From: Paulinella micropora | Taxonomy: Eukaryota > Cercozoa > Imbricatea > Euglyphida > Paulinellidae | Assembly: GCA_019918135.1 (NCBI GenBank) | Contig: WBZZ01003063.1 | Span: forward strand, 41,884 to 105,883 | Direction of reading: 5' to 3' | Length of the DNA: 64,000 bases | In this document: in pieces, positions 47,127 to 57,283 of the stretch | Layout of the letters: every line of letters begins with the position of its first letter | How positions within the stretch are numbered: the first letter of the stretch is position 1 | The notes under the pieces: model-generated | The model's database searches: none | Seen by the model: only the letters and a program-made list of their open reading frames with translations | What the model was told of the DNA's origin: nothing | Translations under genes and position numbers: made by a program

Positions 47127-49661
47127 ATGTCTAGGGGACCTGTGGTCTTCCACCCTGCCCCCCTTGGGCTGGCGGCTCCCAACCCCTTTTCTCCTGGCCT
47201 CGGCCAGCTAGCGAGCGGGGGCGCTCCGGGCGCCCACCAATGCCGGCACTGCAGGCACCTCCCTTGGCTAGCACACACTGACTACCGAGAGCTTCGCCTT
47301 ATCCGTGATAGCCAGACGGGTGCGTTAGAGGCCAAGCTAGTACAGGCGCGGACGGCCCCCCTGGATTGGCTGGTACAGCAGATAGGGCTCTGCTACGTTC
47401 CCCGCGGCCTGGCGTACTACGACAAGTGGACCCTACGGACGCTGACGAGCGACAGCAACATGCGGCTCCCCGCGGGGGAAAGGCATTGGTCGACCGCGGG
47501 GACTGGTCAAGGGGCTTTCAGGGCGTACGAACTCGACGGCCAGGACTATACACTCACCCGCGCCACCCAGAGCGCACAGCTGCTCTCTTACTTTGCGTCA
47601 CACGGCCTGGCCGTGACGGTCATCGGCGTCGTGTCAGTTGGAGCTGGCAGCCCCCGGTGGCTCCTAGTGAAGGAGCCCCGCAAGGACCAGGCGGTGCCAA
47701 ACTTCGGGTCGTTCCTCCAGCGGTTGCTGGACGCGCTCGGCCTCTCACACACCATCTACAGCGGCTTTTCCCTCCGGGACGTGAAACAGTGGAACGAGGA
47801 GAAGCGGGCTAACTCTAACCCTACGCCTAGCTTCAATGAGGAGAAGCGGGCCTGCGCACTAATCTACGCCGACTCAGCCCAGTGCCTGCACCTCGCGCCG
47901 GGAGGGCGCGATGCCGGGGAGCACCTGGACGAACGGGACGAACGGCTGCCGGATCCGCACGTCGCTCCTAACAAGACGCAGGACGATCTCCTGTGGCTCT
48001 GCAACGCGCTAGTGGTCGTGGCCAGCCTGCTGAATGAGAGCCAGCAGCATGCGCACCTGGCGGAAGCTTTAGAGGTGGTCCTGGCAGGCGTTACCAGCTG
48101 GGAAGGCGACCGCTGCCAAGAGGTGCTGCGCGTTTACGGTGCCTGGTGGCAGGACGAGGTAGCACCCCCAGGGTCGACAATCAGCGGCCATTTTAGCAAG
48201 GTGATAGACGCGGCGACCAAGTACACGGGGGACGTTCGGATCCCTGCGGCGCAAGTGGAAGGAGAGAAAAAATTCCAACTGCTTCGACCGTCTCAAGCCC
48301 TCCTTCCGCCGGAACTAGGAGGCTATGTGGCTCCGTTCCAGTTTGGAGCAATGCGGGACCTGCATTTACAAGGGCGCTGGATACCTTGGTTGCTGCTTAC
48401 GCTGGGGTCAGTTGCTGCCGCAGCCCGAAGTGGTAGCACGCGCAGCCACGGCAGCGGCAACGGCGGCGGTAACAACGGCGGTAGCTATGGCAACATCAGC
48501 AGCAGCAGTAGCTACCCCAGCAGCAGCAGCAGTAGCAGCAGCAGCTACCCCGGCAGCAGCTACCCCAGCAGCAGCTACGGCGGTGCTGGCGCCGTGTTCG
48601 GCAGCAGCAGCAGCAGCAGTGCTGCGAGATCACAGCCCCTCACAATCGCGCGACCCGTCGCTTCCCTTGTGGCAACCCCTGCGATCCCGACCGGCACGGT
48701 AGCGCCCCCTAAGCCAGGAGGAAACGGCAGTTACGCGGCCCCACCGCCTGGCCCTGCGAAAAAGCGACCTTCCGGCGACGTGCAAAGGGGCACACCCCGC
48801 AGGAGACCTAGAAAAGAGAAAAATCGGGCGGTAGACAAGCTGCGTCTGGACAGGATGGCGGGAGCATATCCGATAATGCAAGCATACCTAATCCAGGAGG
48901 GCTCCGAGGATGACAAGAAGGAAATAGAAGAGTCCAAGAGTGGCAGAAAACTTGGAAGCAAGCGGGTGATCCTACGCAGAATGCTTCGGCGCGTAGTGGA
49001 GGAGAAAGACAACGCCGAGGCGGCTCGGCTGGCGTTGGAAGCCCTTGATAAAAAGGTGGAGGATTCACTTGCGGTGCCTAATCGGGCAGGAGTACGCCCT
49101 GATGAAGCAAAGTCTGATATCAGACACGACGCTAAGAATCGGAACACGCAGAGTTTTGCGATAGAAATGTTACGGGAGCTGTTTCTGCCGAAAAACGGGA
49201 AAGCAACGCAAGAAAATGTTTTGACAGAAATCGTGCGTGAGTATGGCCCCAGGGTCCAAGCAGGATCGGGGGCGCCCGCGCCGGCCAGTGGCTCTGGTTT
49301 GATGGCAGCAGCGGCCCCCGCGCCCTCATCAGCATCCACATCCGCCGCCGCCGCCCCCTCCGATCCCTGGGGCGGCGCTCTTCCATCTTCTTCTTCTTCT
49401 TCTTTTGTCCCTTCACCACCGCCCCCTGATGACTTCTCCGACCCCGACGGGGGGCCGCTCCTTACCCCGTCACTCCACGACGGCAACGCCTTCACGGAAC
49501 TAGCCACGGACCACCCCGCCCCCCCAGCCACGGACCCCGTAGCTCCTGCCGGGCCGCCGGCACACGACCAACCGGGCGGCGGCGATCTTCTTGGCACATT
49601 CGGCAACCACGGCCCAGACGACGACTATGACGATACTTTTGATTTCCTGCGGCAGCCTTGA
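47127..49661 (+). CDS. Unknown 844-residue protein, Ser/Tyr-rich middle
   Basis: The ATG at 47127 (MSRGPVVFHPAPLG) is preferred over an upstream GTG. A CRHCRH pair near residue 40 could bind metal. A folded-looking part of about 400 residues follows (LDWLVQQIGLCYVPRGL, NFGSFLQRLLDALGL, LLWLCNALVVVASLL), then a Gly/Ser/Tyr low-complexity tract (about 48420-48630), a basic stretch (RRRPRKEKNRAVDKLRL), helical sequence (REIVREYGPRV) and an acidic Pro-rich tail ending DTFDFLRQP. A direct duplication NEEKRA occurs near residue 230. No family recognised. Confidence 0.6.
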   Translation: MSRGPVVFHPAPLGLAAPNPFSPGLGQLASGGAPGAHQCRHCRHLPWLAHTDYRELRLIRDSQTGALEAKLVQARTAPLDWLVQQIGLCYVPRGLAYYDKWTLRTLTSDSNMRLPAGERHWSTAGTGQGAFRAYELDGQDYTLTRATQSAQLLSYFASHGLAVTVIGVVSVGAGSPRWLLVKEPRKDQAVPNFGSFLQRLLDALGLSHTIYSGFSLRDVKQWNEEKRANSNPTPSFNEEKRACALIYADSAQCLHLAPGGRDAGEHLDERDERLPDPHVAPNKTQDDLLWLCNALVVVASLLNESQQHAHLAEALEVVLAGVTSWEGDRCQEVLRVYGAWWQDEVAPPGSTISGHFSKVIDAATKYTGDVRIPAAQVEGEKKFQLLRPSQALLPPELGGYVAPFQFGAMRDLHLQGRWIPWLLLTLGSVAAAARSGSTRSHGSGNGGGNNGGSYGNISSSSSYPSSSSSSSSSYPGSSYPSSSYGGAGAVFGSSSSSSAARSQPLTIARPVASLVATPAIPTGTVAPPKPGGNGSYAAPPPGPAKKRPSGDVQRGTPRRRPRKEKNRAVDKLRLDRMAGAYPIMQAYLIQEGSEDDKKEIEESKSGRKLGSKRVILRRMLRRVVEEKDNAEAARLALEALDKKVEDSLAVPNRAGVRPDEAKSDIRHDAKNRNTQSFAIEMLRELFLPKNGKATQENVLTEIVREYGPRVQAGSGAPAPASGSGLMAAAAPAPSSASTSAAAAPSDPWGGALPSSSSSSFVPSPPPPDDFSDPDGGPLLTPSLHDGNAFTELATDHPAPPATDPVAPAGPPAHDQPGGGDLLGTFGNHGPDDDYDDTFDFLRQP

Positions 49662-50354
49662 GTGGTGGCCACCCTACCCCAGGAAGGGGTGGCCGGTCAG
49701 GCCGGCGGTCCCCGGCCCGGCCAGGACGTTCGCGCCGATGGCCAGGGGGCTGCGGCAAAGGGGGGGGGGGGGGTGGCCACTCCGGCTTCGTTCGCCCCCC
49801 CCTCCCCCCCGCGGCCTTTCCTACCGTGATCCCTGGGCGGCCGCATTGCTGCCGGTGCTGCCCGGCGCAAGCGGGCCACCCGCCGTGGACGGCCGAGCCC
49901 CCCCCCCCAGATGCGCGGGGGGGGGGGGGAGAAGAGGATGTTTCCCCCTCCCCCAGTTCGTAGGTAGTTGGCCGGTGCAAGCCATGAAGAGGGAAGGCTT
50001 AGCAGTGTTGGGACCATTAAAAGCCCAGCCCGCCCTTGTTTCCGGGTGGCTGTCCTAAGCCAGCGCGCTAGCGCCGCGTCCGTCCGTCCGGCGGCAGCCG
50101 GTTTTCTTTTTGCACACCCCCGCGCCCGGCCCGCCCCACCTCGGGCAGAAGGACCAGGGGCCGAGGGGGGGGGGGGTGGGCGGCGTGCGTGGCCGCGTGG
50201 GGCGACGCCGCCCCCTCCCCCGCCCCTCCCTGCCCGGCCCCCTTCCAACATTCCGCACCCCGCGGCCGGCGGCGCCACCTTTGCGTACATTAAGCGTAGC
50301 TAGCCCAAGTCCTGAAGCCCGGCCCTAGCTTGGGACGGCGAGCCCCGGCACTAC
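49662..50354. other. GC-rich intergenic DNA with G-runs
   Basis: Contains long G- and C-runs (about 49760-49773, 49895-49930, 50164-50177). Overlapping open frames on both strands are a consequence of the high GC and have repetitive Gly/Pro/Arg composition. No gene supported. Confidence 0.5.
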
Positions 50355-52681
50355 ATGCCACCGGCCGCGCCCGACTGGGCCGAGGTCTGGTGTGGCCACG
50401 CCCTCGCCTGCCTCGCGCCCGCGGACCTCGTGGCGCTCGGCGGCGCCTCCCGGGCCTGGCACGACCTCGTCCACCGGTACGCGCGGGCCCGCCTTTGGCT
50501 GGCCGCGGCGCTCGGCGTCGTCGGCCCGCCGCCACCGGCCGCCGGCGGGGCCGCCGCGCTCTTGTGCCAGCCGGACACCAGGCTGACGCTGCGGCTGGCC
50601 GAGCCGCTGCCGCCCGCCCGCTCGGCGCTGTTGCGGCGCGCCCTGGCTGGTTACCCCGAGGTGCGGTCGCTCTGCCTGGCCGGCCCGCCCCCGGCCGTGG
50701 CCCAGCTGCTGGCGGCCTGGCGGGGGCGCGGGTGCCGGCGCGCGCGGCGCTTGCGCTCGCTGACGCTGGAGCTGGTGCGTGCACCGCCGGCCCCACGCCA
50801 CCCTGGACGAACCTGCTGCGCCCCAGGCTGTGCGCCGTGGCCCGGGACCTGTACGCCCTGACGCTCGCCCACGTGGACTTTGGGCCCGCGGGCCTGGGCG
50901 ACCTCGGCTGCCGCGCCCTGCGGCGCCTAGCGCTCAACGACTGCACGGACGCCAGGCTGTACGGGCCGGACTTCGAGCGCCTGGCGCCGTGCCTGGCCGA
51001 CCTCCGGGTGTGGCAGCCCTGCCCCGACGGCCTGGTGTGCGGGCCCGAGGACACGCTGGTGCTGTGCACGGGGGCCGGCTGGCCGCGCCTGGCCCGGGTG
51101 CGGCTGGAGCGGCCGCTGGGGCTGTACCAGCTCCTCCGCTGGCTGCGGACGCGGCGGCCGCGGGGCTCGGGCCTGGGCTGGCCGGCCGCCCACACGCCCG
51201 CGCTGCGGCGGTACGAGCTGGTGGTGGCCACGTGCGACCCGTGCCTGTGGCACCAGCCGGGGGCCGAGGACGCCGGCGTGCTGGCCGACGGCGCGCTGGC
51301 GGCCCTGCTCGAGGGTCTGTGCCCCGCCGGGCGGCCGGCCTGGCTGCGGCTGGAGCTGCAGTACCTGGACGTGCGCGGCTGCGGGCCCGGCGACCTGGCC
51401 GCCCTGGCCGGCCTGGCCCCGCGCGCGCTGTCGGTGCTGGACCGGGGCCCCCCCGCCGACGACGACGACCCGGGCCGGGGGGCGCGCGGGGACGGCGCCG
51501 CCGACGGTGCCGCCACGACGGCGGCCACGCGGCTGGCCCGCGCCTTCGTGGCCCAGCCCGGGGCGCGGGAGCTGGCGGTGCACCTGGGCCTGCCGCACCA
51601 CCGGGCGCTGCTGCCGGACCACCCGTCGCCGCCAGCGCGCTGGCTCGAGCGCTGGGCGCGGGCGTGGGAGCGGGCGTGGCCCGCGGGAGCGGGCGCGCGC
51701 CTGACCCGCGCCGCCTTCCGGTCCTTCAACCTGCCGGCGTACGTGATGCACTACATCCGGCACAGGCAGCGTGGCCTGCGCCCCTGGCTGCTGGTCCAGG
51801 ACAGCGCCTGGCGTGCGTTGTGTGCGCTGGGCACGCCCCTGCACGTCGAGGACTTCTACCTGTACGACGACGCCCGGCACGAGGGCCCCGGGCCCTCGTA
51901 CCCGCCGTCGCCGCCCGGGGGGCCGGCCCCGCACGTCGTGGCCGTCAGCGGCCGGTACACGTTGCTGCGGCCCTGGGCGGACCACACGGGGGCGCCCGTG
52001 TACCGCTGCCGGGGCCTGGAGTTCTGCCTGGGCCGGCACGAGTGGCGCGCCCTGGCCGACCACCTGGCCGGCCACCGCGACCCACCCGGCTGGCTGAGCC
52101 ACGCCGCCTGGATCTTCCTGGCGTGCTCGGGCCTGCTGGGCCGCGCCCAGAGCCCCCCGGAGGTCTGGGCGCGCCTGGGCCGGGAGCGGACCCCCTGGCT
52201 GCCCCGGCTGTACCCCCGGGCCTGGGCCCAGGACCACGCGCTGCGCCAGATGCTGCTGGCGTACCTAGGGGACTACCTGCAGCAGCTGCGCTGCCGGGGG
52301 GACGACGACCCGGCCTGCCTGCAGCGCATTGGGGCCGCCCTGGCGCAGCTGTGCGCGCCGCCCGCCGCCCCCGGCCCGGACTGGCTCTCGTCGCGCCGGG
52401 TCCAGGAGGACCCCCGGCCCCGGCGGCGGGTGCAACTGCTGGCCCCGCGCCTGTGGCGCGGTGTGGGCGCCGCGGTGCAGCAGGGCTTCGCACGCTGGCC
52501 GGAGCTCGTTACCCCGCGCTGGGAGGCCCTCCAGCGGGCCCTAGGGGGGAAGACTCTCCCCCTTTCCCCTCCCTTTCCTAGCTCGCGCGCCCGCGCGCCC
52601 TGGGGGGGGGAGGGGGAGCAGAGGAGACGGCTGGGGGGGGAAGAGGTTGGCGTGCGCCGCCGCCGGCGGCGGCCGCGCTAG
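50355..52681 (+). CDS. F-box-like protein, leucine-rich, one frame break
   Basis: Begins MPPAAPDWAEVWCGHALACL; LAPADLVALGGASRAWHDLV is F-box-like. At about 50788-50800 the frame breaks, and the protein continues in the -1 frame (RPRLCAVARDLYALTLAHVDFG onward) to TAG at 52681. The body has irregular leucine-rich segments (LGDLGCRALRRLALNDC) and a long C-terminal region (AWRALCALGTPLHVEDFYLYDD, WIFLACSGLLGRAQ) without recognised motifs. If real, it may act as a substrate adaptor for an SCF ubiquitin ligase. It is more divergent than the three genes that follow. Confidence 0.5.
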
Positions 52682-52702
52682 CCCTTCCCCCCCAAGTAAG
52701 AG

Positions 52703-54343
52703 ATGCGGGCTTCTGCCGCTGCGACCAGTAGTAGCCAGGGTGGGCCGCCCCCGGCGGCGTGGGCCGCGGTCCGGGACTACCTGGGCTGGGCGGGGCTGCC
52801 GGCCCTGGCCGCGACGTGCCCGGCCCGGCACGCCCAGCTGGTGCTGGGCTGGCCCGGCAGCAGCTGGGCGCGCTTCAGCTGCCCGGCGCTGCGCCTCGTG
52901 ACCGCGGCCGAGGGCGCGCGGTTCCTGGCCGTCGTCGGCGACGCCTGGGCCACCGCCCGGCTCGACGTGCCGCTGGTGCTGCTCGGGGCCGAGGGTTTGG
53001 CGGCGCTGCAGACACGACAGTTCGTGGGGCTCACGGTGCAGCGGCTGGAGCTAGCGGAGCCCACGGACGCGACCCTCGCGAGCGCCGTCCGGACTTTCCC
53101 CGGCACGCGGCACCTGAGGCTGGCCAAGTGCCCCAGCGACGAGAAGGCGTTCATGACCAGGCTGCGCGACAACACCGGCGTCACGGGCGGCGGGCTGGCG
53201 GTCCTAGCCGAGCTGCGCGACCTGCGGGGGCTGGAGCTCTTTGGTAGCGGGCCCCTGAGCGGTCCCCGGAGCGGTCCCCCGCTGCTCTGGCCGCGGAGCC
53301 TTGAATCCTTGCGGCTCGAGCACTGCAACGCCCTCGACTCCAAGGAAGTGCAGCAGCTGCAACAGCTGCCCGGCCTGCGGGACCTGTACATCGGCCGCTG
53401 CGGCCTGACGGCTCCCAGCCTGCAGCACTTGTCCGAACTGCGCAGGCCGCGGGCGCTGCACCTGAACGGTTCCATTGCTCTCGACGACACGGAGCTCACG
53501 CCGCTACTAGCAAAGCTGCCAGACTTAGAGGAGCTTAGCCTTCTCCGTTGCCAGGAGCTCACCGACAACGCGATCCAGGCCCTGGCTCCGCTGACCGGCC
53601 TGCGGCGGCTCGACCTCTCCGGTAGTTCCTGGCTCACCGACGCGGGCCTGTGGAAACTGTGCGGCCTAGTGGCATTGGAGGGCCGGGGGAGCTTGCAAGC
53701 CCTGCAGAAACTAGTCTTGGCAGGCTGCGATCGGCTGACGGCTGTAGGTTTGGTCCCCCTGGTAGCGCTGCCTGCTTTGACACACCTCGACCTGAGCTCG
53801 TGCCCTCTTCTGACCGCTGGGGGGCTCCAGCTGTTGTTGCAGGCGGTGCCTGGGCTGGAGGAGCTCAAGCTCAGAGGCTGCGAGCGGCTTACTAACGCAG
53901 CGCTGGCACACTTAGGGGCTTCGCTGGCGTTGCGCAGTCTGGACGTGGGCTTCTGTCGCGGACTCACCAACGCGGGGCTGGCTCTGTTACCGCTCGGCTT
54001 AGAAAAGCTAGACCTCCGTGGCTGCAACTGGCTCACGGACGGGGGTTGGGGGCTTCTAGTGGAGAGATCGCCAGGGGTACGCGAGCTCAACCTGAGCAGG
54101 TGCGACGGCCTCCTCCTCACCCCAGCGGGGCTCGGACACTTGCAACGGCTGCCACGGCTGGCGCAGCTCGACCTGAGCGACTGCGGCTGGCTCACGGACC
54201 AGGGGCTAGACCAGCTGCACGAGTTGCGCGGACTGCAACGCGTCCGGCTGACAGGCTGCCAGGGGCTCACGCCCGGAGCGGTAGCCGGACTGCTGCGCGC
54301 GCGCCCGGCCCTCCAGGTGGAAACCCTCCTGTGGGTGCAGTGA
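52703..54343 (+). CDS. F-box-like/LRR protein (paralogue 1)
   Basis: 546 residues. The N-terminus AAWAAVRDYLGWAGLPALAA followed by TCPARHAQL is F-box-like and shared with the next two genes. Then come LRLVTAAEGARFLAVVGDAW and about 14 cysteine-containing leucine-rich repeats of the AMN1 type (LRRLDLSGSSWLTDAGLW, LEKLDLRGCNWLTDGG), ending ARPALQVETLLWVQ. Such proteins usually pick targets for ubiquitylation by binding through the repeat arc. Intact, no intron. One of a local tandem family. Confidence 0.75.
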   Translation: MRASAAATSSSQGGPPPAAWAAVRDYLGWAGLPALAATCPARHAQLVLGWPGSSWARFSCPALRLVTAAEGARFLAVVGDAWATARLDVPLVLLGAEGLAALQTRQFVGLTVQRLELAEPTDATLASAVRTFPGTRHLRLAKCPSDEKAFMTRLRDNTGVTGGGLAVLAELRDLRGLELFGSGPLSGPRSGPPLLWPRSLESLRLEHCNALDSKEVQQLQQLPGLRDLYIGRCGLTAPSLQHLSELRRPRALHLNGSIALDDTELTPLLAKLPDLEELSLLRCQELTDNAIQALAPLTGLRRLDLSGSSWLTDAGLWKLCGLVALEGRGSLQALQKLVLAGCDRLTAVGLVPLVALPALTHLDLSSCPLLTAGGLQLLLQAVPGLEELKLRGCERLTNAALAHLGASLALRSLDVGFCRGLTNAGLALLPLGLEKLDLRGCNWLTDGGWGLLVERSPGVRELNLSRCDGLLLTPAGLGHLQRLPRLAQLDLSDCGWLTDQGLDQLHELRGLQRVRLTGCQGLTPGAVAGLLRARPALQVETLLWVQ

Positions 54344-54718
54344 ACGGCGGCGTCGCCAGCCGCGCCCCCTCCTCCTCGTCCTTTCTCTCCTCGGCCGGGC
54401 GGCGGGGCGCGGCCAGCCGGTACCGCCTGCGCGGTCCGGACTCGGACGACGAAGAAAGAAACTGTCTGGGGGGTCTCTGGCCCAGCCCTCAGCCCTGGCC
54501 GGCGCTTGCCCCCCCTCCTGCTCCAGCCTAGCCGCTCGGGGGGAGGAGAAAAGCCCGCCCCCCCCTCGTCTTCCTCCTCCTGTCTCTCTTCCTCTTCTTC
54601 TTCTGCCCTCTTCTTTCTCTTTTGCTTCCTGTTCTCTCTCCCTTCTTCCCCGCGCGCAGCTCGCGTGCGCCTAACCACTCTGGCCTGTGGCCGAGGAGAC
54701 TACTAGTAAAAGCGCACA

Positions 54719-54768
<50 letters not shown>

Positions 54769-54959
54769 CTCTCTCGCGGTGTCCGTCCGTCCCCTCTGCT
54801 CTTTCTGACTTGGCGGCCCGGCTCGACGGGCCCCAGCGCGCGGCGGAGCGAGCGCTCGCCCAGGCACCGCAACCGGACCGACAGGGGTGGAGCAGCGTCC
54901 CCCCGTGTGCCGCCGCCGTCGCCGAAGGGGGGAGGCTTGGCTAGTCCCACGCAAAGACC
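54344..54959. other. Intergenic, (CT)n microsatellite
   Basis: A CT run at about 54719-54766 and pyrimidine-rich DNA; no gene seen. The stretch just before 54960 probably holds the promoter of the next F-box-like gene. Confidence 0.5.
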
Positions 54960-56627
54960 ATGCGAGCCGCGGAGACCGCGGGCCAGGGCAGGCCGCCCCC
55001 GGCGGCGTGGGCCGCGCTCAGGGACAGCCTGGGCTGGGCGGGGCTGCCGGCCCTGGCCGCCACGTGCCCGGAGTGGCGCGGGCTGCTGCTCCGGCCTAGC
55101 AGCTGGGCACGCTTCCGCTGTCCGCCGCTGCGCCTCGTCACCGCGGCAGACGGCGCACGGTTTCTGGCCGTAGCAGGCGACGCCTGGGCCACCGCCCGGC
55201 TGGACGTGCCGTCGCTGCGGCTGGGGGCGGAGGGGCTGGCGGCCCTGCAGGGCCGCCAGTTTGTGGGCCTCACGGTACAGAGGTTGGAGCTAGAGCGCGC
55301 CACCGACGCGACCCTTGAGAGCACGGCCCGGGCCTTCCCCGGCACCCAGCAGATCCGGCTTGGCAATAGCGACCAAGTCACCGACGACGGGTTGGCGAAC
55401 CTAGCCCGGCTGCTGCGCGACCTGCGGAATCTGGAGCTAGTCTGCTGCGGCCCTCTGACTGGCGCCACTCTGTCCCAGCTAGGGGACTTCCGGTACCCGG
55501 AGATTGACACGCCCAGACTCGACGACCGCGAAGCGCAGCAGCTGACCAAGCTGCACGGCCTGCAGCACCTCTGCCTCAGATCCTGCAAGAGCCTGACTAA
55601 TCTCGGGTTCCAGAGCCTGGGGCGGCTGGCCGGCCTGCGGGTGCTGCGCCTCGAGGTTTGCGATGGTCTGACCAACGAGGTGCTGCTGCAGGTGCTACGG
55701 GGGCTGCACTGCCTAGAGAAGCTCAGCCTCCACAATTGCAGGAGGCTCACTGATGCAGTGATCTCGGGCCTGGGCGAGAGCCCGGCCAAGGGCCTGCTGG
55801 AGCTGAACCTCTCCTACTGTGATTGGCTGACTGACAACGGGCTGAGAGACCTGCGGGGACTACGGGACCTGCAGGGCCTGAACCTGCAGTTCTGCTCGAG
55901 GTTCTCTGACGCCGGGCTGCTGCACTTGCAGTACCTCCACCACTTGCGGTGGCTGAACCTCGCGGGGTGTGCCACCCTGACCAGCCCAGGGTTAGCACAC
56001 ATACAACAACTGCAGGCCTTGCGGCAGCTCTATCTCGGCCTGTGCTCTGGATTGGCTAACAAGGGGCTAGCGCAGCTGCCGCCAGGCCTGGAGGAGCTCA
56101 ATCTTGGATTCAACCGCTGGCTGACTGACGCCGGGCTGGAACACCTACGGGTTTGGACCGGGCTGCGACGGCTTGATCTCAGCGGTTGTTCCAGGCTCAC
56201 GAACGAGGGTCTGTCGAAGCTGCCGCGCAGCCTAGAGGAGCTCGACCTGCGCGGCTGCCGTTGGCTCCACAACGAGGGTCTGAGCCGCCTGACGCACTTG
56301 ACGAATTTGCGACAGCTCAAGCTCAGCGGGTACGACCAACTCAACGACGACGGGCTGGCGTACTTGGGCAAACTACCGCTACGATGGCTCTGTCTCCGTT
56401 ACCGCCGCGGGCTCACGACGGCGGGGCTGGAGAACCTGCCGCCCGGCCTGGAGCAGCTGGACCTTAGCCGCTCCGGCTGGCTCACGGACGAGGGGCTGCG
56501 GCAGCTGCACACCAAGCAAGGGCTGCAGCGCCTCGGGCTGGAAGGGTGCGAAGGGATCACGCGCGGCGCGGTGGACGAGCTGTTGCGCGCGCGGCCCGCC
56601 CTCCAGGTAGAGGGCTGGCGGCCCTAG
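54960..56627 (+). CDS. F-box-like/LRR protein (paralogue 2)
   Basis: 555 residues. Starts MRAAETAGQGRPPPAAW; the LRDSLGWAGLPALAATCPEW segment is shared with its neighbours. About 15 AMN1-type repeats (LLELNLSYCDWLTDNGLRDL, LRRLDLSGCSRLTNEGL) and the family tail LLRARPALQVEGWRP. Intact and intronless. Closest to the gene starting at 57284, with which it shares whole repeats and the motif RLGNSDQVTD/RLGDSDQVTD. Confidence 0.75.
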   Translation: MRAAETAGQGRPPPAAWAALRDSLGWAGLPALAATCPEWRGLLLRPSSWARFRCPPLRLVTAADGARFLAVAGDAWATARLDVPSLRLGAEGLAALQGRQFVGLTVQRLELERATDATLESTARAFPGTQQIRLGNSDQVTDDGLANLARLLRDLRNLELVCCGPLTGATLSQLGDFRYPEIDTPRLDDREAQQLTKLHGLQHLCLRSCKSLTNLGFQSLGRLAGLRVLRLEVCDGLTNEVLLQVLRGLHCLEKLSLHNCRRLTDAVISGLGESPAKGLLELNLSYCDWLTDNGLRDLRGLRDLQGLNLQFCSRFSDAGLLHLQYLHHLRWLNLAGCATLTSPGLAHIQQLQALRQLYLGLCSGLANKGLAQLPPGLEELNLGFNRWLTDAGLEHLRVWTGLRRLDLSGCSRLTNEGLSKLPRSLEELDLRGCRWLHNEGLSRLTHLTNLRQLKLSGYDQLNDDGLAYLGKLPLRWLCLRYRRGLTTAGLENLPPGLEQLDLSRSGWLTDEGLRQLHTKQGLQRLGLEGCEGITRGAVDELLRARPALQVEGWRP

Positions 56628-57283
56628 CACGGGTACAGGGAGGGCGAGGGGCCTACAAGTAGGGGGGGGGGACTCTCCTCTCCTTCGGCGGTGGCCGCAC
56701 CCGGCCGTCCCCCCCCCCCTCTTCACCGGCCCTCGTCCGCGCGGGCTTTTGGGCCTGGCGCGACCAACCGGCGGACACGACACCACCCCCTAGCTACCGC
56801 GGGGGACGCCCTGGTACAGCCGCCGGGTGGGGAGGGGACACATCCTCCCCTTCTTCTTTCTCCCCTCCTTACCTTACGCCGCGCACGCGCACGCGCCAGA
56901 GTGGGCGGGGGCAGCACGGGGCGGAAGAAGAAGACGGGAGCGAGGAGGGGCTAGACCAGCTGCTCGGGCTGCCCCCGACTGCGGCGCCTCTGGCTGGAGG
57001 GCTGCAGGCGGATCACGCGCGGGGGGGTAGCCAGGCTGTTGCGCGCGCGCCGGGCCCTCCAGGTCGAAGACTTTCCCTAGGCTGCCGGGGCTGCCACTGG
57101 TGGGACAGCGACTGCCAGGCGCACGGGGGGGAAGGGACACGTCCCCCCTTCTTCTTTCCCCCTCCTCACCCTACGCCGCGAATGCGCACACGCCAGAGTG
57201 GGTGGGGGCAGCACGGGGCGAAAGAAGAAGAGGGAGGCGAGGGGGGGCCGCCGTCGGAGTGTCTTGAGTAAATAAAAAAGCTG
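56628..57283. pseudogene. Tandem 298-bp duplication with LRR 3' fragment
   Basis: About 56829-56955 and 57127-57250 are near-identical (GCCAGAGTGGG.GGGGGCAGC core). Between them, 56951-57079 retains the 3' end of an F-box/LRR gene (TRGGVARLLRARRALQVED, then TAG), without a 5' part. It is a remnant of another copy of the tandem family. Confidence 0.6.

Noticed and set aside
50290-52581. Long overlapping frames on both strands in the GC-rich block
   Set aside because: High GC removes stop codons; these frames have repetitive Ala/Gly/Pro/Arg composition, while the F-box-like frame has mixed, protein-like composition.
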